DNA from: Cryptomeria japonica
Taxonomy: Eukaryota; Streptophyta; Pinopsida; Cupressales; Cupressaceae
Direction: 5' to 3'
DNA: 64,000 bases
NCBI RefSeq assembly: GCF_030272615.1
Contig: NC_081413.1
Coordinates: forward strand, 185,578,115 to 185,642,114
In this document: piece after piece, positions 1 to 10,557 of the stretch
How positions within the stretch are numbered: position 1 is the stretch's first letter
How the letters are laid out: each line of letters begins with the position of its first letter
The notes under the pieces: model-generated
Database searches by the model: none
What the model saw: only the letters and a program-made list of their open reading frames with translations
What the model was told of the DNA's origin: nothing
Position numbers and translations under genes: made by a program

Positions 1-482
1 ATCCTGAAAAAAATACAAAAAAATCAAAAAAGCTCAAAAAATAAAAATAAAAAAAGCAAAAAAAATAAATACAAAAAAAAAAGTCAAAAAGTCAAAAAGT
101 GAAAGAAAAAATCAAATAAAAAGTGAATAAAATTGAAAAGACAAACAAAAGTAAAGAAAAATTCACCCTCTAGTGAAAACCTGGCAAACAGGCGCTTTGG
201 GCAAGTACCATGGTGAAAACCTGGCAAACAGGCACCATGTGTAAAAGATTATTGCTCTGTCATCTATCATGACCCTTCACTATACTTTCTCTCCATAGGT
301 TTATCACGCTTATCCTTGTCTTGATCCAATGTTTTGTTCCAGGCCTGTGATTGGTCAACATCATTGTCTTGCATACTTAGATTTCTAGTCCTTGTGCATA
401 TGCTTCGGTCCTGGTCGCTGTATATGTCTTTCAAAATTTCATTGGGTGCATCCCCCCTTGTCATGATCAATTACTGGAGATT

Positions 483-665
483 TCAAAATTGAAAAATGTC
501 CTGAAAAAAATCATAAAAATTGAAAAATGTCTTGAAAAAATCATAAAAATTGAAAAATGTCCTGAAAAAAATAATAAAAATTTAAATATGTCTTGAAATA
601 ATCCCTAAAAATCAAATAAAGTCCTGAAAAAAATCCCTAAAAAGTCAAATAAGTCCTGAAAAAAT
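483..665. repeat. A-rich tandem repeat, about 30-31 bp unit
   Basis: Five or so degenerate copies built on TTGAAAAATGTCCTGAAAAA with AATCATAAAAA. They lie in the 3' noncoding part of the gypsy element, comparable in place with the 27-bp repeat of the minus-strand gypsy element at 21812-22051. The first 140 bases of the window are also A-rich low-complexity sequence. Confidence 0.7.
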
Positions 666-2024
666 GAACAAAAAAATTGTAAAAACTCAAAAAACAAAAC
701 AAAAATATCCCCTTTGTGTATAGACAGATCGCTGAGCATACCTCCAACGACATGCAATCACACACTACACTTTACTAAAATCATGCATTCATAGATGAAC
801 TTTTTCAATCAAACCAGACATTCAAACTGTTTAAAATTGTCATATCAATCAATCAACATCAATATCATTTGTCCTTGTCACTACTCTCATGGGTCTTATA
901 CAAGGTGTGATATACTTGAAACCAGACTGTGTCTTGTCTTAGACGGGGTACCGCATGTCCTGAAACCAGACAGCATGATCATCCTATCAACACTTTCAAC
1001 TTTTGACAATGAAGATCAAGATGTTTGTTTGACTTGTTGGAATTAGCGAGTCTTATCATTTATTGATTTATCTTCGATCATGTTCCTATGTTGCTCGATG
1101 ATGTCACTGAGTGATTTAGAGTGACTGGGATGGTTCATGGTCCCTTTTGTTTTTTTGTCGTGTTTGCTATTTGTGGAATGTTTGTCACAAACTGGGGCAA
1201 CTATATCATTGGGTGTCTGTGATAAGTACGTTCGCTTTGTGAATGCCGCACATACCTCAACCCTTGATGTATGCACCCTAGGATACTTCACTCATTCCTT
1301 GTGTGTGATGTGTCTATATTTTACAAAAGGGGTTGCGTTTCAGCTTTGGCCTTCAATGCCATGATGCTCTGCATCTGTTTTGCTACATTAAATAAAGGTT
1401 CTCACCTACAAAGTACATCGGTGAAAGAAAGTTTTTTTTCGTCTCTAACTATCCTCTATCTAATTTCTTCTTACTAACATTTCTTTCGTCAGTTTGGGCA
1501 GTCTGTTTAGTCTAGTGCTCCGATCTCCAAAAAAAAACATAAGCTACATCCTGCATTCATTGATTAATCCATTTTGCATTATATCAAGCTCATATCAAGC
1601 ATTTTATCCATTTCATAAATACATCAAAAACACATAAAAATATATTCATACATGTTCCACAATGGTATATAAATAGTGCATAAGCCATCCATACATGGAA
1701 AATAACCATAAGCCATAATGCATTGCATCCCATCATATAGCTGCATATCATATCATATATCAAAAAAGTATCGAAGTACAAAATTGGACTGTCTGTCCTA
1801 AGTAAGGCCCGCAGGCTGCATACATAATGTCCAACTACATATGTCTCTGTCATAAGGGGCACATGCCTCTATCACTAGGTGCTCCCTCTGTCCTCCTCAT
1901 CCTTGCCGTGTCTCAAGGATGATGTCCCTCCTGTCCATGGTCCTGGCTATGGTGGTCTCATAGGTCCACTCACCCCCATGCTGCTCACTGACCTCCGAGA
2001 ACGTGGCCTGCTCTCTGTCCTTGA
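666..2024. other. Gypsy 3' noncoding region, no gene seen
   Basis: No ORF here resembles a known protein. Near 885-975 there are two copies of a motif reading TCTTATACA followed by GAAACCAGAC. The same motif occurs reverse-complemented as a tandem repeat at 20476-20615, tying this element to the same gypsy lineage. Confidence 0.5.
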
Positions 2025-3692
2025 TCATGCCCGATATGATGCTACTCTCTGCTCTAGTGGAACTACACTCTCATATAGTTTCCTCCAATGGCGTATCTCC
2101 TCTTCAGTCTCTACCAACATCTGTGCCATCTCACGTGCACTGGCATCCCTAATCAACCCAATATAATTGGTCACTCTCTGCTCTGCTTGTTGTGCCTGGG
2201 CTATTGCTATATCTCGAGCCACTGTCAGTCTGGCTATCTCTGCTCTGAACTGATCCTGCTCTATCCTCAAGGTAGCATTCTATCTCTCTAATGTGGCAAT
2301 GTGATCATGATACCTCGCTATGGTAGCCCTGCATATCTCCATATCCTCTATGCTAGCTATCTTCGGCTCTATGGGTATATCCTGTAATGACTCTTGCTCG
2401 GCTAGATCTGGCTCATCCTCCTCATCCTCATCTCTATCCTCATCATCCCCTCCATCCTCATCATCCTCCTCATCATCCCCTCCATCCTCCTCATCCTCAT
2501 CATCTCCCTCCTTCTCTCCAACGAGTGAGAAGTCCTCCTGTCTCCTAGGTACCGAAATATCAGGATCTGTCAATGGCACTAGCCATCATCGTGTAAACCA
2601 TCGCTCATACTCCTCTGTTGTCTTGACATCCACCACATCTGATCTCTAATCCCACTATCTCTGTTGTAGCTATGTGAAGTTAGCATATGCTATATGTGGC
2701 TGAATCATCCTCCCCCACTGACTCGTCTCTCTGTGAGATCGAGCAAAGTGTGTAGTCCCTCTAGGTACATCCTGTCTCTCTCCAAACTATCATCTGACTC
2801 TCTCTGGTAGGTACATCTCAATCACTTTCTGGTGATTCACTGGTCGCCCAATCAGGTATCTCTCCTGTCTGCAATATGATAGCTCCTCACTATCATTTGA
2901 CCATCCAGGGCAATCAAGATATGGCCTCCATGTGAACTCTCTCAATCTGTCTAGCTGATGTCGCCAATACAGTATGTATTCGAAAGCACCCTATCTCAAT
3001 GTACCCCCATAATAGTACACATATGGTTGGTGTGGTACTACCTGTCTCTCTGCAATCAGTCGACATATGGCTATGTGCTCAAATGCCTATACCTATAATA
3101 GTGTGACTCCACAGCTCAAAGTCTAAACCCCCTGATATGTTATCTGATGCAACTGAAAATATAGCATAGCAAGCACACATGGTCCCCATGAGTATACAGT
3201 TCCCTCTATCACCATCCACTCTAGCACTCTTCCCCATCCAATAGGGAATCCATGTCCTCATCTGTCCCCTGCTAATAGGCATCCTATAACCATGACTATC
3301 ACCACATATCGCTGATCATACTCTGCTGCCATGGTCTCCCAGCCAATCTCCCTCTCTACGATATCTAGATCATCTGCATCACACTCAAATAATCTACACA
3401 AAGAATCTCTCCCTGTCACTGGGTCATACTCTATCATCTCCCCATGAATCAGAATGCGGAGGATACACCACACGTCCTCTAGTGTCACAGTCGCCTCTTT
3501 GGTTACCAAATGGAAAGAGGAAGTCTCTGAATGCCATCGCTCTACCAATGCAGTAAGCAGTCCTGTGTTTGCCCTAATCTCAAGCATGAATGTGATATAG
3601 TATAATCCAAGTCCTGCTAATGTATCTCTGTCTGTGCTCCTAAGTCTATGTTGCAACATGAAGCAGTCAGGTCTGTTCTCACGCGTAATCAA
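2025..3692 (-). pseudogene. Antisense additional ORF with plant mobile domain (PMD), interrupted by stops
   Basis: Read on the minus strand from about 3692, one frame continues to 2025 (about 556 codons) with around seven internal stops and no frameshift. The N-terminal 300 codons match the PMD family (PF10536): an RANTGLLTALVERWHSETSSF segment, TVTLEDVWCIL, then a YSWGPCVLAMLY block and the AFEHI block. A WRPYLDCPGW segment and an RWFG segment follow. The C-terminal part has a long Asp/Glu tract (about 2400-2530) and an Ala/Gln-rich helical end. PMD ORFs in antisense orientation near the 3' end of plant gypsy elements are a known class, and this fits. Several stops sit where relatives have Gln, Trp or Arg, consistent with C-to-T decay. 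The exact start is uncertain, and it is probably non-functional. Confidence 0.75.
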
Positions 3693-3884
3693 TGGATACT
3701 GTCAACTCTGCATCACAATTGGGGCACATTTTGTCAGTTTTAGGGTTTACTCCTATAGGCTACATTTCCTTGTTTCATTCACAAATTAGGGTGTTTCTTA
3801 TCTCTTTTTACCTATCCACCCTTATTCCCCTTTTCGGGATCATTTGCGTGCTGTTTTCGATCAAATTAGGGTCCCAAGTGCACA

Positions 3885-3995
3885 ACTGCGCCTGTGTACC
3901 CTGTCCTGCGCCTGTGTAGCATCAAGCTGCACCTATGTACCCTACACAAGTATAGAACATCCTACACAAGTGCAGGATGCACCCACACAGGCGCA
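3885..3995. repeat. Clustered GCGCCTGTGTA motifs, direct and inverted
   Basis: GCGCCTGTGTA occurs near 3888 and 3909, with the variants GCACCTATGTA and CTACACAAGT and an inverted CACACAGGCGCA near 3983-3994. The cluster is more GC-rich than its surroundings. It lies 200-300 bp upstream of the antisense PMD ORF, so it could be part of that ORF's promoter. This role is inference. Confidence 0.5.
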
Positions 3996-4526
3996 GATGT
4001 CCAATTTTGACTTCCCTATGGGCCTCGCAATGTCCCGCAATCAAGCAAAATTCATGAAATTGACAATATGGGTTTTTGAGATACATACTGTTGCTCTCAC
4101 ATCATTCGATCATTTGTAGGTGTGTACACATTCCCCAAGGTGATCTACCATTGGAATGTTCGCCATCTCTATGCAAGGGTCCTTTTCCAAAGCAACAAAT
4201 CCTCCACTTTGGCTAGTGCAAATGAGCTATTTTCCTTCTCCTTGTCTCATTTATAGATCTTTGTCAGTGCATAGATGGATGTGCACCCTCTCCATCTTAT
4301 GCTAGTCACAGTCTTTTACACCTTCCATTTCTTGTCATCCATGCATCCAACCTTCAATTCTTGATCTGTTCGAACCTATCATTTTCTATCATCCTTATCG
4401 ATCAATTGGCCTTTTCTTTGGATGTTTTTGGCCAATTCCTCGAGGGGGCATGCATATGTCATTGTCATTGTCTGGGGCATTTTCATTATTGTTCTTTGAA
4501 ACAACGCTTAAAATCACATTGTCTCA

Positions 4527-4539
4527 AAGAGGGGCAAAA
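4527..4539 (+). other. Polypurine tract of the gypsy element
   Basis: AAAGAGGGGCAAAA lies directly before the LTR start TGTAGACATC. The same tract in reverse complement precedes the LTR of the minus-strand gypsy element at 20144-20157. Confidence 0.75.
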
Positions 4540-5990
4540 TGTAGACATCTAAAAATGGTCAATTCTTGCGGAGTCATACTTTAACATTTGCGCATTGCCT
4601 TATTTTAGGGTTTTTGCGTCGCATTAACATTTCTTCTATGTTGCGCACTTGGTCTTTATCATTTGTGAGCATCGAGTCCTTCTACATTCTTCATTTGTCT
4701 CGCTTTTGAATTTGGTCTTGTCGATAATAATCTTCAGTCATGATTTTGTTCGATCTTATCCTGTCGCATCAATGTGCGTGCTCATTTGGCATATTTTGAC
4801 ATCGTCAATCTGATTTCATTTTGGACATCGTCAATCCTAATCGATGATGGAACTAGGGTTTTGTCCTCTTATCAATCTTATCATTTTGTGATCGATTTGT
4901 CATCAATTGTTATTCTCTTTTCAATCTTGTCATTTTGGCGATCGATTTGTCATCGATCGTCGTCTTTCTCAATCATGTCAATTTGGATCAATTTGTCATT
5001 GTTCCTCATCAATTGGTGCATTTATCCATCAAATCATTTATCAGCATTGGTCCTTTGTTAATCGTGATCAAATCGAATCGGCATCAATTATCTTTTGTCA
5101 AGACCTAATTATCGTCCTTGCATTTCTAATTCATCTTCTAGGGTTTCATGATTTATTCATTTAATCTTGTTTGTCATTTCTCCCTCTAGGTTAAATAATT
5201 TGTTTATTTATCCTAAGTCTTCTTGTCACAATTAAATATTTATTTAATTGGCTAACTAATTCCTCCATCTTTTTGTGAATTAATTAATGAATGAAAAATT
5301 ATTAATTAATTTACCTAATTTTCCAATTTACCTAATTTCTCCTAATTCCTAATTTTCTAATTTTCATCAAATTCTAATTTCCTAATTTCTAATTCATCTA
5401 ATTTTCTATTTTCTCCTATTTTTCTAATATTTCTCCTAATTTCATGGGAATGACATTTCAATCTTGTTATAATTTGTCATAATTTGTCAATCAATCAATT
5501 TTGCATAGCAACTTTGTCAATTTTGTCATAATTTGTCAATCAATCAATCTTGCATAGAAAGTGTCAATTTTGTCATAATTTGTCATATTTGTCATTCTTG
5601 ATTTGAAATTTTCTTTCAAATCTCTTCATTCTAATCTTGTCATCTCTCCAATTTGTCTATAAATTGGATGAATTTCTTCAATCAAGGATCCCCAAATCAA
5701 TCACGCTTTTAGTATTCTTACGCTGTTGTCTTGTCAATCTTGCTTTCATATTATACTTATGCACTTGTAGGTGAGATCCACAAAACAAAGCAATTTGAAG
5801 GAGAAAGAAGGACAATGGAGAATCATGGAAGAGACATTCACATTTGTGATGGTTTGCATTTGAATTGAATGTTTTATTTTCATATCTCTATTGAATGTTT
5901 GTAGGTTTTCTTATCATTGCAATTGAGTTTTTGTGATTGAGCTAGTCTAATTTGATACTTGCTTTGATGATTTCCAAATTCCTATCTACA
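4540..5990 (+). repeat. Gypsy 3' LTR, 1451 bp
   Basis: It starts TGTAGACATC after the polypurine tract and ends CCTATCTACA, giving a perfect 6-bp terminal inverted repeat. The interior is AATTAATT-rich, as in the other gypsy LTRs of the window. A TATAAAT box at about 5658 is a plausible promoter element. The following AGTAG is the probable target-site duplication. Confidence 0.75.
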
Positions 5991-6093
5991 AGTAGTATGC
6001 TCTAGGCAGTGTGCCTTCCTGCATGTGCATGCCCCTCATTGTATCACATACTTTCTGCAGAAGTATCATCTAACTGTGGGTAGGCTTCCCATC

Positions 6094-6122
6094 ATGGTTT
6101 TTCCTTTTACGGGGTTTTCCAT
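6094..6122 (+). other. LTR hairpin A (outer copia 5' LTR)
   Basis: ATGG, five T, CC, a short loop, GG, four T, CCAT. The outer four bases pair and are followed by a T-rich internal loop. The same architecture occurs at 10274, 30466, 36713, 42326, 49417, 61073 and 63219 with different but pairing outer stems. Confidence 0.55.
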
Positions 6123-6280
6123 TTATAAATCATGGTGTTATGTGGTATGGTTGCATTGTGTTAATTGTTTGTTTCATTCTTAATTTTTATTACTTATCGG
6201 TATCTATTTCTGCTATTCCAGTATTCAATGTTTATGTGCTCCAATTAAAGGTTATTAAGTGATTTGATTGATATAATCTA

Positions 6281-6314
6281 TTAACAACTGATTCACCCCC
6301 CTCTTAGTTGTTCA
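6281..6314 (+). other. LTR hairpin B (outer copia 5' LTR)
   Basis: AACAACTGA pairs with TTAGTTGTT (one G-U) around the C-rich loop TTCACCCCCCTC. It lies 17 nt before the LTR end. The 3' LTR copy at 17118-17155 has AACAACTGA and TCAGCTGTT. Confidence 0.6.
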
Positions 6315-6330
6315 CCAGTTATCCTAACAA

Positions 6331-6345
6331 TTGGTATTAGAGCTT
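6331..6345 (+). other. Primer-binding site of outer copia
   Basis: TTGGTATTAGAGC directly follows the LTR. It differs at one base from the TGGTATCAGAGC consensus complementary to initiator tRNA-Met that is common in plant copia elements. Confidence 0.75.
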
Positions 6346-6387
6346 TGGTCCTCTTTTGTGTAAGCTTAATCACTTGAGGTAGATCCT

Positions 6388-8084
6388 ATGGCAACTAATA
6401 CTTCAAATCCATCGACAACTATTTTCAAAAGAGAAATCCCTAAGTTTGATGGAACAAATTATGAGATATGGAAAATCCGAATGGAGACTCATCTTAGAAG
6501 TCTTGGCAAGGATATTTGGGATATAAAAGAGAAAGGATGTACACCTTATGATCTGGTATCTATTATTGAAACTTGTAAAGATAAACATTGGTTAAAGGCT
6601 ATAGACAATGAATTAGAATAGATAGAAAAGAATGAGACTTGGAATTTAGTTCCCTGGCCTAAAAATAAGAATGTTATTGGAACTAAATGGGTTTTTAGGA
6701 ATAAAATAAATGAGGATTGTCAAGTTGTAAGAAACAAGGCTAGACTGGTTTGTAAAGGATATTCTCAAATGGAAGGAATTCATTATGGTGAGACATTTGC
6801 ACCTATAGCTAGAATAGAAGTTGTTAGACTATTCTTGCCTATACAACTTATAAGAACTATAAGGTCTATCAAATGGATGTTAAGTGTGCATTTTTGAATG
6901 GTGAACTTGAGGAAGAGGTATACATTGAGCAACCTGATGGATTTTCACTGACAGATGATAAAGATATAGTTTGCAGATTAAGGAAAGCTTTATATGGTTT
7001 GAAACAAGCTCTTAGAGCTTGGTATGCAAGGTTGGATAAATATCTTTTGAAGCTTGGTTTTACTAAAGGTAGTGCTGATAGTAATTTATATTATAAGATC
7101 ATTGATGATGATATTATGATTATTGAAGTATTTTTTGATGATATCATTTTTGGAGGAGAAGATAAACTATGCATTGAATTCTCTAATAATATGAAGAATG
7201 AATTTGAAATATCCATAATTGGTGAGATGAGATTTTTCTTAGGTTTGCAGATTACTCAAACTGACAAAGGCATTTTTATCTATAAAACTAAGTCTCTGAG
7301 GGAATTGTTGAAGAAGTTTGGTATGGATAATTCCAAACCAGTAAGTACTCCTATGGTTACTAGTGAGAAATTATCTATCAAAGATACATCTACACTAGTA
7401 AATCCGACAAGGTATAAGTCTATGATTGGTGGCTTGTTGTATCTAACTCAGACTAGACCAGATATTATGAATGCAGTAAGTATTGTTTCAATATATCAAA
7501 GTAATCCTAAATAAAATCATGAATGTGCAGTAAAGAGGATATTTTGGTATTTGCAAGGAACAACAAAATATGGTTTATGACATTCTAGAGATGATAACTT
7601 CACTTTATGTGCATATATAGATTCAGATTGGGCAGGAGATACTAATGACAGGAAGAGCACTTCTGGTGGAGCTTTCTTTCTTGGAAATAAATTAGTTTCA
7701 TGGATCAAAAAAAAATAGTCATGCATTTCTTTATCTACTATAGAAGATAAATATGTTGCAGCACCAACTAATTGCACTCATGTCTTGTGGATGAAGCAAA
7801 TGTTGAAGGATATCAAGGTAAATTGTAGTGAACTGGTAGTTATCTATTGTGATAACTCTATAGCTATTGACATGTCTAAGAATCTGATATTTCACTCTAA
7901 GCCTAAGAACATATCAATAAAATATAATTTTCTAAAGGACAAGGTAGAAGAAAAGGAAGTCAAATTGGTTTATGTGAACAGTAAAGAGCAGATTGCATAA
8001 ATATTCACTAAATTGTTGTCTAAGAAATCATTTGAGTATTTGAGAGATAGGTTAGGGGTTTCTTCCCCTTTGGTAGAGACTTGA
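6388..8084 (+). pseudogene. Copia gag start fused to RT-RNase H, broken
   Basis: It begins with a gag N-terminus (KFDGTNYEIWKIRMETHL) and near 6560-6575 jumps directly to the start of the RT domain (HWLKAIDNELE), so the rest of gag, protease and integrase are deleted. RT motifs follow: [23 protein letters not shown], and FDD in place of the usual VDD at about 7132. RNase H ends with an EYLRDRLGV motif and a stop at 8082. Defects are stops near 6619, 7512, 7576, 7717 and 7998 and a one-base frameshift near 6830-6840. It cannot encode a working polyprotein. Confidence 0.85.
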
Positions 8085-8442
8085 TTGATGCAATTTGACA
8101 TCAGTCTAACATGCATTATCAGAGATACTATTCATTTTGGCACTGATGTAGTGGTGCTACTACTCAGGAGGAGTAGTCAGCTTTAAGATTCAGAGGATTA
8201 TATTATTGCTTTGATATTTTTGTTAGATTTATGACATTCATGTCAAAGGGGGAGAGATAGTGATGTGAAAAATAAATTCATAACTTTACAAAGATATTAT
8301 TCATAGGGGGAAAGTTATTGATATTCAGAGCTATATATAGGATATTGTTGGTTGTCTTCCATAGGGGGTGACTAGTTTGGCATTTCTAGGTACTTAGATG
8401 TTTTTCACATCTAGTGTTTCTATCAATGCCAAAGGGGGACAT
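8085..8442 (+). other. Purine-rich spacer and polypurine tract, outer copia
   Basis: AAAGGGGGAG-like runs recur at about 8247, 8306, 8363 and 8431 between the end of RNase H and the 3' LTR. The last one, directly before the LTR at 8443, is the likely polypurine tract. The same spacer style appears at 55855-55975. Confidence 0.65.
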
Positions 8443-8976
8443 TGATGACAATATGGATGAATTGAGTATGTGTTGCATTGATGTTTTATCATTGATGTCA
8501 ACACTATCTGTTATGGTTGGTTACCGATAGATAGGTTTTGGTTAGCAATAGAAGATCTTGTGTTATCGAGTTTAAGGTTTAATCGATAGACCTTTCACTG
8601 AGAAACCTTGACAAAATGCTAAGTGGTGTTGGTGCGGATTCTAGATGGAATTCAAGATGCAGAAGTTGATCCTTGATCGTACCTCAATGGATCAATATCA
8701 TGTTAACGTGTTCTCTACATGTTACCGAGATGATTTATGGATTGGTTATTGTTGTTTTGGTCTTAAGCCGACATGGCATATCATTGTAATATGGATGTAT
8801 GTAATGATCTTATTGTAATATCTTTAGGTGGCCGACCTAATTAGTTTAGGCCTTAGGGTTTGTATAAATGATGTAAGATCTCATTGTAGATCATGGTATG
8901 GAATGGGATGGTATAGGAATGAAATAAGTGTGTCATGGTCAAGGAATGCAATATCATATGTGAATGAGATTTGGTC
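8443..8976 (+). repeat. Outer copia 3' LTR, first piece
   Basis: It starts TGATGACAATATGG after the polypurine tract and is interrupted by the copia at 8982 (TSD GATCA at 8977-8981). It resumes at 16651. Confidence 0.7.
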
Positions 8977-8981
8977 GATCA

Positions 8982-10492
8982 TGTTGGCATTATAACAGAC
9001 AAGGAGAGATTGTTGGCATTTCAATAAGGATATTGAGAAGGTTGTTGATGATTATGGATATAACTGACTAAGGATGTTTACTGTCTTAATATTATTATTT
9101 TGTCATTGATGTCAAGAAATTGATTTTCTAATTCAGTATGATGTTGCCATATCTTAAGATGTATGATTTGATGAGTATAAAGATGTTGGTAAAAGACACA
9201 AAAAGAATATGATGAATAAGGGGATGAATAAGTTATTCAATGGGCAACTATTACCGAGTTAGATAATGATGAGATCATGATGTTTATATTGTTTTGATAT
9301 CCTACATATGTTGATTGATTGTAAGGTTCATATTATACTATGTTACTGAGCAAAGAACCTAGTCGATAAACCCTAAGGAATCTAGTTGGTAAACCCTAAG
9401 GTTATCGCTATCGGTTAATGAAGGCAGAAAGTCTACCGAGTGAACTTTAGCATTTACTGAGTTGTAACTGAGTAGTAACAAAATGCATTGAATGTATAAA
9501 AGCATTATTTAATAAAGGAAGCTGATGAGCTGGCTATGATTAAATGATTAGTATGCCGTGAATGAAGTTTGTTAAAGAATCTATGGGAAAGGAAAATTGG
9601 CAGGAAGATCTACTGCTCAAATTGAACTACAATACCCTAGCACAAGTTCCAAGAAATGTATGCAAGTTCCAAGGTGGGGTAAAACATTTTCAGATCAAAG
9701 GATACATTGAACCTGGTCAAAGTTTGAAGATCTGATGGCTATGATTGATCATGGGATATGTGATCAAGGAGATTAAGTGGTTGGTGAATTGTTTATAAAT
9801 AAGGAACAGTTGATAAACAATGTATGTGCACAAGTGTATGCACAGGGATGCTACATAGTGACTACCAAGCACTGAAGCTTGAAGACCTATTTGAATAATA
9901 GAGTATAGAGCCCAATAGATGGAAAAGATAAGTCCTAGATTGTATTGAGCAAATAAGAATCTGCTTTAGCATTTTAGATGTGAAGTTGCAGATAGATTTT
10001 TATTACTATTGTTTTATGAAGTGACAGAAAATCTCTTAACCGAGTGGACTTAACAGTCTTATTTGTAAAACCCTCTAGCAAGGTGACATTCTAATTGAGT
10101 TTTTGAAATCCTATAACAATGTCACTTCTAACAAGGTGAAGATCCTAACAGATCTGAGGGAAATCCCTTAACCAGGTCACATCTAGCAATGTGTTTGTAA
10201 TCTTTAACAGGATTCTCTTTTAACTGAGCATACTCTAGAAGAGTATATTTCTTAGTGGGTCTGAAATCCCACAGTGGTTTTTCCCTATTTGGGTTTCCAC
10301 GTTAAATTTAGTGTTATGAGTGTTATGATGTTTATATGTTTTTGAGTTTGCATGTTTAGCAATTTTGGTTATATTACTGAAGTATATGTTACCAAGGTTG
10401 AATTTGTTGTTTTTATGGAAGATTAAGGTTGTATGATTCACCCTCCCCTCTCATTTGGCATCTATACTTAACATTAAGTATCAGAACTATCA
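8982..10492 (+). repeat. 5' LTR of complete copia
   Basis: It starts TGTTGGCATTATAACAG and ends AGAACTATCA, followed by a primer-binding site. GAGATTGTTGGCAT occurs again about 28 bp inside, a duplicated LTR start. Hairpin A is at 10274-10300. The C-rich motif of hairpin B is at 10436-10453 but its stem is weak here (ATGA/TCAT). Confidence 0.9.
10274..10300 (+). other. LTR hairpin A (complete copia 5' LTR)
   Basis: GTGG, five T, CCC, loop, GGG, three T, CCAC. Both stem parts pair. The copy in the 3' LTR (16417-16442) keeps the outer stem. Confidence 0.55.
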
Positions 10493-10508
10493 ATTGGTTT
10501 CAGAGCTT
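10493..10508 (+). other. Primer-binding site of complete copia
   Basis: ATTGGTTTCAGAGC follows the 5' LTR, one base off the initiator tRNA-Met type site. Confidence 0.75.
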
Positions 10509-10557
10509 TGGACTCCAGAAGGAAAAGTTTAAAGGTACCTGAGGCAAAGATCCAAAG

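Larger units (their letters stand above)
1..5990 (+). mobile_element. Ty3/gypsy element, 3' portion with 3' LTR
   Basis: The window opens inside the 3' noncoding part of a plus-strand gypsy element. Evidence is a polypurine tract at 4527-4539 followed by an LTR with ends TGTAGA and TCTACA (4540-5990). The region also shares 3' noncoding motifs, in opposite orientation, with the minus-strand gypsy element at 17658-29838: the motif GAAAACCTGGCAAACAGG near 174-230 and the TCTTATACA/AAACCAGAC repeat near 885-975. An antisense PMD ORF lies at 2025-3692. The element inserted into the 5' LTR of a copia element: AGTAG at 5991 corresponds to AGCAG at the matching place in the other LTR (about 16826). 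The gag-pol part lies before the window. Confidence 0.75.
5991..6329 (+). repeat. Copia 5' LTR, 3' remnant
   Basis: This is the last 340 bp of the 5' LTR, cut by the gypsy insertion. It matches 16826-17172 and ends in CCTAACA next to the primer-binding site. It contains both LTR hairpins (6094-6122 and 6281-6314). Confidence 0.8.

Noticed and set aside
795-1477. Several short ORFs on both strands
   Set aside because: Below 100 codons, without family resemblance, in noncoding gypsy sequence.
2320-2649. Ser-rich plus-strand ORF of 109 codons
   Set aside because: It is the complement of the Asp/Glu tract of the antisense PMD ORF.
3079-3282. 67-codon minus-strand ORF
   Set aside because: It is in another frame; the true PMD frame runs across it with the YSWGPCVLAMLY block, although interrupted by stops.
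4774-5164. Two overlapping plus-strand ORFs in the LTR
   Set aside because: Ser/Ile/Phe-rich readings of AT-rich LTR sequence, no conserved motif.
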